Assembly: GCF_016908525.1 (NCBI RefSeq) | Contig: NZ_JAFBEB010000002.1 | Coordinates: 248,001-312,000 of the forward strand | Length of the DNA: 64,000 nt | Direction: 5' to 3' | Origin: Brevibacillus fulvus | Lineage (GTDB): Bacteria > Bacillota > Bacilli > Brevibacillales > Brevibacillaceae | Shown here: positions 1 through 8,408 of the stretch, in pieces | How positions within the stretch are numbered: position 1 is the stretch's first letter | Layout: each line of letters opens with the position of its first letter | The notes under the pieces: generated by a model | What the model was told of the DNA's origin: nothing | Seen by the model: the letters and a program-made list of their open reading frames with translations, nothing else | Databases searched by the model: none | Translations under genes and position numbers: made by a program

Positions 1-2597
1 GCGACATTCATATCGGGCACGCTTTGAACAAAATTTTGAAAGACTTTATCGTGCGCTACAAATCGATGGCAGGATTCAACGCCCCGTACGTTCCCGGCTG
101 GGACACCCACGGCCTGCCGATTGAGCAAGCGATTATCAACGCGCAAGGACTGGATCGCCGCAATATTGAAGTCAACGATTTCCGTCAACGCTGCGAGGAG
201 TATGCCTGGAGTTATATCGACAAACAGCGCGACCAGTTTAAACGGCTGGGCGTACGCGGCGACTGGGAAAATCCATATGTCACGCTGAAACCGGAATACG
301 AAGCGCGACAAATTAAGGTTTTCGGGGAAATGGCCAAAAAAGGCTACATCTACAAAGGTTTGCGTTGTGTCTACTGGTCGCCTTCTTCGGAAACGGCTTT
401 GGCTGACGCTGAAATCGAATATAAAGATAAACGCTCTCCGTCCATCTATGTGAGTTTTATGGTCAAGGACGGCAAGGGCAAGCTGGATAACGAAACCGGC
501 GTCGTCATCTGGACGACCACGCCATGGACCATCCCGGCCAACCTGGCGATTTCCATCCATCCCGAATTTGCGTACAGCGTCGTAAAAGCGGACGGCAAAA
601 AATATATGCTGGCCAGCGGTTTGCTGGAAGCGGCAGCGAAAGAAATCGGCTGGGAACAGGTCGAAGTGTTGCAAACCTTTACAGGGGCGGAACTGGAAGG
701 GGTTGTCACCAAGCACCCGTTTTATGACCGTGAATCGCCATTGCTCTTAGGGGAACACGTGACACTGGATGCCGGTACCGGTTGTGTCCATACTGCTCCT
801 GGTCACGGGGAAGATGACTTTAATATCGGAGCCAAATACGGTCTGGGCGTCCTTTGCCCGGTCGACCATGAAGGAAAAATGACCAGTGAAGCGCCTGGCT
901 TTGAAGGATTGTTTTATGATGATGCCAACAAACCGATTACGGAAAAATTGAATGAAGTCGGCGCGTTGCTGAAACTGAAATTTATCACGCACTCGTACCC
1001 GCATGACTGGCGGACGAAAAAACCGGTCATTTACCGGGCTACCGAGCAATGGTTTGCTTCGATCGACGGTTTCCGTCAGCAAATGCTCGATGAGATCAAA
1101 AAGGTAAAATGGCTGCCGCATTGGGGAGAAACCCGCCTGGCCAACATGATCGCCGACCGCGGTGACTGGTGTATTTCCCGTCAACGTGTCTGGGGTGTGC
1201 CGATTCCGATCTTTTATTGCAAGCATTGCAACGAACCGATCATCAACGATACGACGATCAATCACATTGCCGATCTGTTCCGCAAAGAAGGTTCCAAAGC
1301 CTGGTTTGCCAAAGAGGTTAAAGAACTGGTACCGGCAGGATTGACTTGTCCAAAATGCGGCGCGGATGAATTCCGCAAAGAGACCGACATCATGGATGTA
1401 TGGTTCGATTCTGGCTCCAGCCATGAAGCTGTTTTGGCGGAACGCGACGATTTGACTCGCCCGGCCGATTTGTACCTGGAAGGTTCAGACCAATACCGCG
1501 GCTGGTTTAACTCATCGCTTTCCACTTCGGTAGCCGTCTACGGACATGCACCGTACAAGTCCGTATTAAGCCATGGCTTTACCCTTGATGGAGAAGGACG
1601 CAAAATGTCCAAATCGCTAGGGAACACCATCGTCCCGCAAGAAGTAATCGATAAGTTGGGTGCGGACATCTTGCGGTTGTGGGTCGCTTCCGTCGATTAT
1701 CAAGCGGATGTGCGCATTTCCGATGCGATTTTGGCGCAAATCGCCGAGGTTTACCGGAAGATCCGCAATACGTTCCGGTTCTTGCTCGGCAACCTGGATG
1801 GATTTGATTACGCCAAAGATCAAGTCAGCTATGCGCAACTGGGCGAATTGGATCAATTTATCCTCGCTCGGGCAGCAAAAGTGGTCAAGCGTGTGCGCAA
1901 AGCTTATGACGAATACCAGTTCCATACGGTATTCCACACGATTCATAATTTCTGCACGATCGACCTGTCTGCTTTCTATTTGGACATTTGCAAGGATCGC
2001 CTGTATGTGGAAGCGCCTGACAGTGTAAAACGCCGTGCTGCCCAGACGGTTATGTATCAAATCTTGCTCGATCTGGTCAAATTGATTACGCCGATTTTGC
2101 CGCACACCGCCGATGAAGTTTGGCGCTATATTCCGGGCGTGAGTGAAATCAGCGTCCAGTTGACCGATCTGCCGGATGCGAACGAACAGCACCTCAGCTT
2201 TGGCCAAGAGTTGGAAAGCAAATGGGAACAGTTCCTGGCCGTCCGCGATGAAGTGTTGAAAGCGATGGAAGAAGCTCGCCGCAACAAAGTATTCGGCAAC
2301 TCGGTGGATGCGAAGCTGGCGCTCTATCCGGAAAAAGAAGAAGTCTTTGCCGTACTGCAGCAAATGGACGATCTGGCTGATCTGTTCATCGTCGCCAGCG
2401 TTGATTTGCATCCGGTCGGCGCAACGGCACCGGCGGAAGCAGTTCAACTGGAAGGCATTACGGTGCTCGTGACACCGGCAGATGGCGAAAAATGCGAACG
2501 CTGCCGCATCGTGAAAACAGATGTTGGCATCAATCCGGCACACCCGCATATTTGCGGACGCTGTGCGGCTGTCGTGGAGGAAACGAATAACAACTAA
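1..2597 (+). CDS. ileS: Isoleucyl-tRNA synthetase, 5' end outside the window
   Basis: Cytoplasmic class I aminoacyl-tRNA synthetase that charges tRNA-Ile. The reading frame is open from base 3; the HIGH signature is encoded at 9-20, so only roughly the first 60 residues of a protein of about 920 residues are missing. Also visible are the CP1 editing region with [12 protein letters not shown], the GWFNSSL segment, the KMSKS loop (RKMSKSLGN, near 1602-1628) and a C-terminal zinc ribbon with paired cysteines CERC and CGRC, as in Bacillus IleS. The frame ends in TAA and is followed immediately by a strong terminator. The upstream leader, where a T-box would be expected, lies outside the window. 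Identification is secure. Confidence 0.97.
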   Translation, partial: DIHIGHALNKILKDFIVRYKSMAGFNAPYVPGWDTHGLPIEQAIINAQGLDRRNIEVNDFRQRCEEYAWSYIDKQRDQFKRLGVRGDWENPYVTLKPEYEARQIKVFGEMAKKGYIYKGLRCVYWSPSSETALADAEIEYKDKRSPSIYVSFMVKDGKGKLDNETGVVIWTTTPWTIPANLAISIHPEFAYSVVKADGKKYMLASGLLEAAAKEIGWEQVEVLQTFTGAELEGVVTKHPFYDRESPLLLGEHVTLDAGTGCVHTAPGHGEDDFNIGAKYGLGVLCPVDHEGKMTSEAPGFEGLFYDDANKPITEKLNEVGALLKLKFITHSYPHDWRTKKPVIYRATEQWFASIDGFRQQMLDEIKKVKWLPHWGETRLANMIADRGDWCISRQRVWGVPIPIFYCKHCNEPIINDTTINHIADLFRKEGSKAWFAKEVKELVPAGLTCPKCGADEFRKETDIMDVWFDSGSSHEAVLAERDDLTRPADLYLEGSDQYRGWFNSSLSTSVAVYGHAPYKSVLSHGFTLDGEGRKMSKSLGNTIVPQEVIDKLGADILRLWVASVDYQADVRISDAILAQIAEVYRKIRNTFRFLLGNLDGFDYAKDQVSYAQLGELDQFILARAAKVVKRVRKAYDEYQFHTVFHTIHNFCTIDLSAFYLDICKDRLYVEAPDSVKRRAAQTVMYQILLDLVKLITPILPHTADEVWRYIPGVSEISVQLTDLPDANEQHLSFGQELESKWEQFLAVRDEVLKAMEEARRNKVFGNSVDAKLALYPEKEEVFAVLQQMDDLADLFIVASVDLHPVGATAPAEAVQLEGITVLVTPADGEKCERCRIVKTDVGINPAHPHICGRCAAVVEETNNN

Positions 2598-2612
2598 CAG
2601 CTTACAATCGAG

Positions 2613-2652
2613 AAGCCTCTCCATTATTGGTGAATAATGGAGAGGCTTTTTT
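2613..2652 (+). terminator. Rho-independent terminator of ileS
   Basis: A perfect 16-bp stem (2613-2628 with 2633-2648) closes a 4-nt loop and runs into a row of T residues. It sits 15 bases after the ileS stop and ends that transcript before the YteA-like gene. Confidence 0.93.
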
Positions 2653-2710
2653 TTCTGGCTTACTGAGGCATACTACGGAAAAGGGAAACGTAAAAAAGGA
2701 TGGTGTTGGC

Positions 2711-3463
2711 GTGGATAAGCAAAAGCTGGCCTATTTTAAACAGCGTTTGATGGATGAAAAGACCGATGTCGAACAACGCATACAGCTGAACTATAGCCTG
2801 GAAGAGCAAATGTCCGATTCTTTCCATGAATTTTCGATGTATGACAACCATCCCGCCGATATTGGCACAGAAATGTTTGAGAGGGAAAAGGACTTGGCAT
2901 TGTATAGCCTTGATCGCGAGACACTGCGCGAGATCGATCAGGCGCTGGAGCGGATCGAGCAAGGAACATACGGCGTTTGTACCGTTTGCGGTGAACCGAT
3001 TCCCGAAGAAAGGCTGGAAGCTTTTCCGATGGCGATGACCTGCAAGGAACACGCTCCCGCCCCTAATATTAACCATGAACGACCGGTGGAGGAAGAATTC
3101 CTGCAGCCGCCGTTCGGGCGATCTTCCCTTGATGACCGGGCCGACGCCAATTTTTTCGACGGCGAGGATGCCTGGCAAATCGTGGAGAAGTTTGGTACAT
3201 CCGAAACGCCATTTTCGTTTGCGGATAATCGTAAAACCGATTACAACGAGATGTATATCGAATCCAATGAACCGGATGGCTTTGTGGAACCGGTCGAGGA
3301 ATTGGGCTATACCGACATCACTGGGTATCATGGTCCGGATAGCGTTCAATTTATGCGCAGCGGCTTGTATGAAAGTTATATGAATAGACATGAAGGAAAA
3401 GGAAATTTTATTGATTACGAGACGTATTTGCAAGAGCGAGCCGAGGGAGAGCCTGACGAGTAA
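2711..3463 (+). CDS. YteA-like TraR/DksA zinc-finger protein (sporulation-type)
   Basis: A 250-residue acidic protein of the TraR/DksA zinc-finger superfamily, resembling B. subtilis YteA in length and layout. The N-terminal half is helical (YFKQRLMDEKTDVEQR), then EIDQALERIEQGTYGVC leads into a finger of form C-x2-C-x17-C-x2-H (C90, C93, C111, H114): the fourth zinc ligand would be His. The C-terminal half is acidic and lacks a recognised domain. The frame is open further upstream, but that part overlaps the ileS terminator, so the GTG at 2711 behind AAAAAGGATGG is chosen. YteA relatives are tied to sporulation in Bacillus; the exact role is unknown. Confidence 0.82.
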   Translation: MDKQKLAYFKQRLMDEKTDVEQRIQLNYSLEEQMSDSFHEFSMYDNHPADIGTEMFEREKDLALYSLDRETLREIDQALERIEQGTYGVCTVCGEPIPEERLEAFPMAMTCKEHAPAPNINHERPVEEEFLQPPFGRSSLDDRADANFFDGEDAWQIVEKFGTSETPFSFADNRKTDYNEMYIESNEPDGFVEPVEELGYTDITGYHGPDSVQFMRSGLYESYMNRHEGKGNFIDYETYLQERAEGEPDE

Positions 3464-3481
3464 CGGAAGAAGGGAGATTCC

Positions 3482-4600
3482 ATGGAAATCGAGCGGATTG
3501 AAACATACCCTCTGCTGCACCGGTTAGAACAGCCATACGGCGATGCCAACGGGCTGAAAAAATATCGGTCATGTTATTTGATCCGGATTATAACGCGCTC
3601 CGGTATCGACGGCTGGGGCGAGATTATCGATTGGCTGCCGACGTTGGAAAAAGGGATGCAGGAACGCATTATTCCTTATCTGTTGGGAAAAAAAGCGACA
3701 GACCGCCTCCAGTTGGTGAAAGTGATCAAAAAGTGGCATCAACGGGCGGCAGCCGGGATCAGCATGGCGTTGACGGAAATCGTCGCCAAGCAGGCAGGGT
3801 TATCCATATGTGATTTGTGGGGAGGCAGGTTTCATACGTCAATTCCGGTTTATGCCTCGTTTCAATCCTATTGCGATGAGCAGACATGGATGGAGCGCTC
3901 GCTGCAACTGGTGGAAAAAGTGGTAACCGCTGGATTCAGCCAGATTAAGGTCAAGATTGGCGGCAGGACACTGAAAGAAGATCAGGCGCACATTACCCGT
4001 TTGCAGGCGATGGTTGGCAATGAGGTTCAGATCGCTATCGATGGCAACCAAAGCTATGATCTGGCAACCACTCTACAGTGGCAAAAGCTGTTGCATCGCT
4101 ATGAAAATTGGCTCTGGCTGGAGGAACCGATGCCATTGAGCAGCATTGCCGAATATCGATTGCTGCGCGGGCAACTGCCATTGGCGGTAGCAGGCGGCGA
4201 AAATTTGCTTTCTGCCAAACAGTTCGTTCCATTGCTGCAAGCCAATGCTTTGGATATCCTGCAGCCGGACAGTATGCACCAAGACGGTGTGGATGGCTTT
4301 CGGGCAACTTTACAACTGGGGCGCAGCTTTGGCCTTCGCGTTTCTCCCCATGCCTATGATGGGGTGCTTTCCCGGTTGTACGCCTTGTTTGCGCAAGCCT
4401 GCCTGCAACCGTGGAGCAAGATGAGCGGAGAGAAAATCGAACCGATTGAATGGGATGTGATGGAAAATCCGTTCACACATCTCCTGCCGCTTCAGCCAGT
4501 CGCCGGAACGGTTAAGTTGCCGAACGGACCGGGCATCGGAATGGAATTCGATCGGGAACGGCTGAATGCTTATCGCTGGAATGGCAGCACATACGTGTAA
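3482..4600 (+). CDS. Enolase-superfamily enzyme, mandelate racemase-like active site
   Basis: A 372-residue metal-dependent enzyme of the enolase superfamily, which abstracts a proton alpha to a carboxylate. An N-terminal capping domain (about 1-115) precedes the barrel. Visible residues: KVK pair K156/K158, metal ligands D187 (IDGNQ), E214 (LEEP) and E240 (GGE), then D263 (LQPD) and H290 (VSPHAYDG), which look like the Asp-His dyad of the mandelate racemase subgroup rather than the second lysine of muconate-lactonizing or MenC enzymes. A dehydratase or epimerase of sugar acids or similar is likely; the substrate cannot be read. It starts 18 bases after the YteA-like gene and 21 bases before an MFS transporter, so the three may be cotranscribed and the transporter may carry its substrate. 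Confidence 0.85.
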   Translation: MEIERIETYPLLHRLEQPYGDANGLKKYRSCYLIRIITRSGIDGWGEIIDWLPTLEKGMQERIIPYLLGKKATDRLQLVKVIKKWHQRAAAGISMALTEIVAKQAGLSICDLWGGRFHTSIPVYASFQSYCDEQTWMERSLQLVEKVVTAGFSQIKVKIGGRTLKEDQAHITRLQAMVGNEVQIAIDGNQSYDLATTLQWQKLLHRYENWLWLEEPMPLSSIAEYRLLRGQLPLAVAGGENLLSAKQFVPLLQANALDILQPDSMHQDGVDGFRATLQLGRSFGLRVSPHAYDGVLSRLYALFAQACLQPWSKMSGEKIEPIEWDVMENPFTHLLPLQPVAGTVKLPNGPGIGMEFDRERLNAYRWNGSTYV

Positions 4601-4621
4601 AAAAGAGGGAGAAAGAAGAAC

Positions 4622-6031
4622 ATGGCGCAGAGTACGAAGAACTTAGTTGGCTTAACAGGTGTACCATTGGTTATGGTATTAGGTAACTCGATGTTAATTC
4701 CTGTCCTTCCGACCATGAAAGGAGAGCTGGATCTCACCTCCTTTCAAACGAGCTTTCTGATTACGGCCTTTTCCATTTCCGCCGGATTGGTGATACCGTT
4801 TGCTGGCTATTTGTCCGACCGCTTTAATCGCAAAGTCGTAATCACGATTGCTCTGGCGCTGTACGGAATTGGCGGACTGCTCGCTGGTCTGGCTTCCTTA
4901 TGGCTGGATCAGCCGTACGGAGTCATCATGGCAGGCCGTGTCTTGCAAGGGATCGGTGCGGCTGGTACCGCTCCGATCGCACTGGCGCTGGTTGGCGACT
5001 TGTTCAACGGCGCGTCGGAAAGCAGAGCCTTGGGATTAATGGAAACATCAAACGGCTTGGGGAAGGTGCTTAGTCCGATCGTCGGTTCCCTGCTCGCTTT
5101 GATTGCCTGGTACATGGTGTTTCTCGCTTTCCCGATCATCTGTGGCGCGGTATTGCTGTTGTTTTTCTTCATGGTGAAAGAAAAGAAGCAGCAGAAGAAA
5201 GCGATGGAAGTAAAACAATACCTGCATTCGATCAAGCAGGTATTCCATCAGCACGGCAGATGGTTGGTCCCGGCCTTTTTTATTGGTACGATCTGTCTGT
5301 TCACGTTGTTTGGCGTGCTCGTTTACCTCTCCGATTTGTTGGAGGACAAATATAAGATTGATGGTGTGAAAAAAGGGCTGTTTTTGGCCATTCCCTTGCT
5401 GACCATGAGCATTACCGCTTATATCACCGGTATTGTCATCAAGAAAAAATTGAATTTAATGCGGGCATTTGTCATTATCGGGATGATCATGTTGGCCGTC
5501 TCCTATTTCATTGCCAGCTTCGTACAAGGAGCCTATTTGTTAATCGGCGTATTATTGATCGGCAGCGTGGGAACCGGGATCATCTTGCCCTGCTTGAACA
5601 GTATGATCGTCGGTTCGGTGAAAAAGACCGAACGCGGGATGATTACTTCTTTATACAGCGGGGTTCGTTTTGTCGGGGTGGCGATCGGACCGCCGATCTT
5701 TACCTGGTTGGAAGGCATCTCTCGCAACGTGATGTTCTACTCGATCGCCGGCCTTTCCCTGCTCTTCGCGATCGTCGCTTTTATCTGGCTGAAACCGCAG
5801 CAAACCCAAGCGCACCAGTCCAAACAAGGTGCCGCTGCCAAACAGGGGGAACAGGCAGACGAGGCGGAAATCGAGTCGGCGGGGTTGAAGCAAGTTGCCG
5901 AGATTTTGCAGATCAAAACAGAGTCCCCCGAAGAAAAGCAGCAGCGTCAAGCGAAAGAAAAGCTCGGCTTTGATGCCGACGGGCTGGTTGAGCATTTGCT
6001 GCGCGGAGGAAAGAAGGAGAAAGGAAAATAG
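4622..6031 (+). CDS. MFS transporter with long hydrophilic C-terminal tail
   Basis: A 469-residue Major Facilitator Superfamily membrane protein, probably proton-driven, resembling drug/H+ antiporters of the DHA type. Motif A is visible between helices 2 and 3 (GYLSDRFNRKVV), and about 12 hydrophobic segments fill residues 1-395. The remaining 75 residues are a charged Gln/Glu/Lys-rich cytoplasmic tail, which is longer than usual for the family. Ribosome-binding purines (GAGGGAGAAAG) precede the ATG. It closes a probable three-gene unit with the enolase-family enzyme; whether it exports a drug or a metabolite cannot be decided from sequence. Confidence 0.85.
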   Translation: MAQSTKNLVGLTGVPLVMVLGNSMLIPVLPTMKGELDLTSFQTSFLITAFSISAGLVIPFAGYLSDRFNRKVVITIALALYGIGGLLAGLASLWLDQPYGVIMAGRVLQGIGAAGTAPIALALVGDLFNGASESRALGLMETSNGLGKVLSPIVGSLLALIAWYMVFLAFPIICGAVLLLFFFMVKEKKQQKKAMEVKQYLHSIKQVFHQHGRWLVPAFFIGTICLFTLFGVLVYLSDLLEDKYKIDGVKKGLFLAIPLLTMSITAYITGIVIKKKLNLMRAFVIIGMIMLAVSYFIASFVQGAYLLIGVLLIGSVGTGIILPCLNSMIVGSVKKTERGMITSLYSGVRFVGVAIGPPIFTWLEGISRNVMFYSIAGLSLLFAIVAFIWLKPQQTQAHQSKQGAAAKQGEQADEAEIESAGLKQVAEILQIKTESPEEKQQRQAKEKLGFDADGLVEHLLRGGKKEKGK

Positions 6032-6032
6032 C

Positions 6033-6071
6033 AAAAACCCCGTTGGTAGTGCGCTACCGAGCGGGGTTTTT
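6033..6071. terminator. Bidirectional terminator between the MFS gene and ytkD
   Basis: AAAAACCCCG pairs with CGGGGTTTTT, with an inner GGTAG/CTACC stem. It has A and T runs on both flanks and so can stop transcripts from both sides. Its right part overlaps the last codons of the minus-strand ytkD gene. Confidence 0.88.
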
Positions 6072-6554
6072 CTGATTCAGGCGATTCCAAAGCGCCGTGT
6101 CGGAACGAAGAAACTTTAAGGTCAGCGGATAGACGTCATCATGAAGGATGCGGCTAAATTGCGCGTTTCCTTTGATTTGCTCCGGGATTTGCTCAAACAG
6201 GACGACGCCGCCGACGGTTCCGCCGATCATCTCAGTAATGAAACGGTCTACGCGAGCGGCATAAATATCTTTGACCATAGACTCGTCGACCACGTACTGC
6301 CCGATTTTCTCTATCGCGGACAGCGAGTAACCGGTTTCTTCGTACATTTCGCGAACGGCGGCAGCGAGGCTCGTTTCGCCAGGTTCAATTTTTCCCCCAG
6401 GCAGTTCGATGCCTCGTCGGGTGTTTCGGGTAAACATCAGGTTTCCTTCGAGGAAAGGAAAAATTAACACATGCTTTGCTGTTCGTTTGCTGTAAACGGC
6501 AGGATCAAAGGTAAGTTCTACGGGTAGGCCAAAATCATCTTGAAAACGGTACAT
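6054..6554 (-). CDS. ytkD: YtkD-like Nudix hydrolase (nucleoside triphosphate sanitation)
   Basis: A 166-residue cytoplasmic Nudix pyrophosphohydrolase. The Nudix box is complete at residues 54-76 (G-x5-E-x7-RE-x2-EE-x-G: G54, E60, R68, E69, E72, E73, G75). The N-terminus ([16 protein letters not shown]), the GQYVVDE segment and the C-terminal VLFEQIPE and [12 protein letters not shown] segments match the B. subtilis YtkD pattern, an enzyme that hydrolyses 8-oxo-dGTP and other NTPs. It starts one base after the stop of the flavin reductase gene, so the two form a transcript. Its stop lies inside the shared terminator hairpin. Confidence 0.85.
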   Translation of the reverse strand: MYRFQDDFGLPVELTFDPAVYSKRTAKHVLIFPFLEGNLMFTRNTRRGIELPGGKIEPGETSLAAAVREMYEETGYSLSAIEKIGQYVVDESMVKDIYAARVDRFITEMIGGTVGGVVLFEQIPEQIKGNAQFSRILHDDVYPLTLKFLRSDTALWNRLNQKNPAR

Positions 6555-6555
6555 G

Positions 6556-7476
6556 CTAATTCTCCTTTATCCGCAAGGAAATATGTTTGGCAGCTTTCAT
6601 CGCCTGGCCCAAAGCAAGCGAAAGACTGGCGTACGCCGCACCGGCGGTTACATCGCCAATCGCATAAATCCAGTCCAAATTGCTTTGTTGAAACGTATTT
6701 GCCACGATATAGCCGTGCTCATCGGTATGTAAGGAAGCAAGGGCCCCGGTCACCGGACGGACGCCGATGCGGGGCAAGATCCAGTCAACCGCCAACGTCA
6801 GCGAAGCGGGTACAGCCGCAACAGTCCGCCTGATCTCCACCACCGTTTCCGCTGGCTCATCGCGATAGCCAACCGCTTCGCTTTGCATCCATACTTCCAC
6901 GTTGGAGAGCTGGGCAACACGTTCCACCCACTCGTTGCGGGCGCGAAACGTATCGCTGCGGACGATCAGCCAGATTTTGTCGGCAAAGGCGGACAAGTTC
7001 CAGGTGCTTTCCAGCGCCCGATCGCCACCGCCGATCACGAGCACTTTTTTTTGGCGAAACAACTCCGCCTGTGCGCTGGTAGAGAAGCGCGGCGGCAAGA
7101 GCCGCTTGCTGCCGGCCAAAGCTGGAACGGTATTCGGGCGAACGCCGGTGGCGATTATCACATAATCAGCATGATAATGCTGCTTGCTGGTTGTGACCAC
7201 CTTGTGCTTATAATCGATCGACTTCAACTCTTCAGAAAAACGGCAATCAAGCTGCGCCAGTTTTCGGTTTTGCTGCAACTCCGCGAGCAATGCTTGCCCG
7301 TTTTTATAGATATGGGGCGGAAAATCCCAAATTTCATTATGAATTTGCTGCAATTGTCCGCCCAACGTTGGTTCCGCTTCAATCAACACACAAGCGAGTC
7401 CCAGACGCTGACACCAGAGGGCTGCCGAAATGCCAGCCAGACCACCGCCAACGATCAGTACTTGCACGTTTTCCAC
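6556..7476 (-). CDS. FAD/NAD(P)-dependent oxidoreductase, thioredoxin-reductase fold without CxxC
   Basis: A 306-residue two-dinucleotide-binding-domain flavoprotein. FAD site: GGGLAG at 10-15 with the acidic residue E33 at the end of strand 2, ATG at 109-111 and AIGDVTAG near 275. NAD(P) site: IGGGDRALE at 148-156. The thioredoxin reductase CxxC expected near 135-138 is absent (PPRFSTSA there), so disulfide reduction is unlikely; a ferredoxin/flavodoxin reductase-like role (YumC type) or another electron-transfer job is possible. It is cotranscribed with the Nudix gene just downstream, which hints at oxidative-damage defence, but this is only context. Confidence 0.78.
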   Translation of the reverse strand: MENVQVLIVGGGLAGISAALWCQRLGLACVLIEAEPTLGGQLQQIHNEIWDFPPHIYKNGQALLAELQQNRKLAQLDCRFSEELKSIDYKHKVVTTSKQHYHADYVIIATGVRPNTVPALAGSKRLLPPRFSTSAQAELFRQKKVLVIGGGDRALESTWNLSAFADKIWLIVRSDTFRARNEWVERVAQLSNVEVWMQSEAVGYRDEPAETVVEIRRTVAAVPASLTLAVDWILPRIGVRPVTGALASLHTDEHGYIVANTFQQSNLDWIYAIGDVTAGAAYASLSLALGQAMKAAKHISLRIKEN

Positions 7477-7577
7477 AATGGTTTCCCCTTTTCCGATTCC
7501 ACCAAAACTAAGGTTGATACTTTAAGACTACCGTTTTCACCGCGTAAGTTCAAGTGAAAGCGCGCAGCAGAAACGAT

Positions 7578-8255
7578 TCACGAAGGAGAGGAGCGCCTCG
7601 CAGCACGACGAACATTTTGCCACCTGCCGACAAGAAGCACGGCGGCTGTCACGAAAAGCGTGAACCCCCAATGAATCCAGGCAGGGTCGAACAATGGAGC
7701 AAATCTCGGTTCGTCGGCAATCATTCGTCCGGCCGTCCAGGCGATAATCCCCGCTCCCACATAAATTAAAAAGGGGAAACGTTCCATAAATCGCATAATC
7801 ACGGTACTGCCGAAGATCATGATCGGGATGCTGATAAAAAGCCCAAGAATCACAAGCAGAAACGAGCCTTGCGCGGCCCCGGCTACGGCCAGCACATTAT
7901 CCAGGCCCATGACCAGATCGGCAAAGACAATCGTGCGGATTGCTCCCAGCAGACTATTGGCGGATGCGCTTTCCTCCGCCTGATGTTCTTCTGTCAGCAA
8001 CTGATAGGCTATCCATAGCAAAACAACACCGCCTGCCGCCAGCAAATAAGGAATGTTTAATAACCAGACGACGAGCAGGGTAGCCAGCGAGCGCACGAGA
8101 ATCGAGGCAAGTGTTCCCCATAAAATCACCTGTTTCTTCCGCTTCTCGGGAAAATTGCGGGCGGTCAGGCCGATGACGATCGCGTTGTCTCCGCCCAAAA
8201 ACAGATCAATCATCACAATGCCCAGTAACGCTGTAAGAAAGCTTGAGACATCCAT
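7578..8255 (-). CDS. TerC-family integral membrane protein, YjbE-type
   Basis: A 225-residue polytopic membrane protein with about 7 helices. The two TerC signatures are present: DLFLGGDNA (17-25) and ADLVMGLDNVLAVAG (112-126), whose acidic residues D17, D23, D113 and D119 are the expected metal ligands. Length and start match the YjbE branch. TerC proteins in Bacillus handle Mn2+ and help metallate exported enzymes. Many family members lie behind a yybP-ykoY Mn2+ riboswitch, but the 150 bases upstream of this gene show no recognisable copy. It diverges from topB. Confidence 0.87.
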   Translation of the reverse strand: MDVSSFLTALLGIVMIDLFLGGDNAIVIGLTARNFPEKRKKQVILWGTLASILVRSLATLLVVWLLNIPYLLAAGGVVLLWIAYQLLTEEHQAEESASANSLLGAIRTIVFADLVMGLDNVLAVAGAAQGSFLLVILGLFISIPIMIFGSTVIMRFMERFPFLIYVGAGIIAWTAGRMIADEPRFAPLFDPAWIHWGFTLFVTAAVLLVGRWQNVRRAARRSSPS

Positions 8256-8363
8256 GCGGTTTGTTCACCTCGCTGTTAGTGTCCCCGACTTGCGGCTTTC
8301 ATCCACAAAGGAAAAGACTAACTGCAGCGGCGGAAAAACTGCCGCTCCTGCTCGGGTTTCGTT

Positions 8364-8369
8364 TATAAT
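8364..8369 (+). promoter_or_regulatory. Candidate -10 box for topB
   Basis: A perfect TATAAT lies 40 bases before the topB ATG. No convincing -35 box is seen at the usual distance, so the promoter call is tentative. Confidence 0.45.
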
Positions 8370-8408
8370 GGAAGAACATCGTCATACAGTAAGGAGTAGT
8401 CAAACCAC

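Noticed and set aside
1617-2624. 335-codon open frame opposite ileS
   Set aside because: It is a shadow of the ileS codons on the other strand, with no RBS and no recognisable protein. The same applies to the long antisense frames over pyrC (21402-22619), priA, coaBC, def/fmt and rqcH.
2627-2710. Upstream extension of the YteA-like gene
   Set aside because: These codons cover the ileS terminator stem and T run; the RBS points to the GTG at 2711.
8256-8400. yybP-ykoY Mn2+ riboswitch upstream of the TerC-family gene
   Set aside because: Family members often have it, but the reverse complement of this stretch lacks the conserved paired purine-rich and GCC loops in order; only a small GC hairpin (about 8323-8345) is seen.
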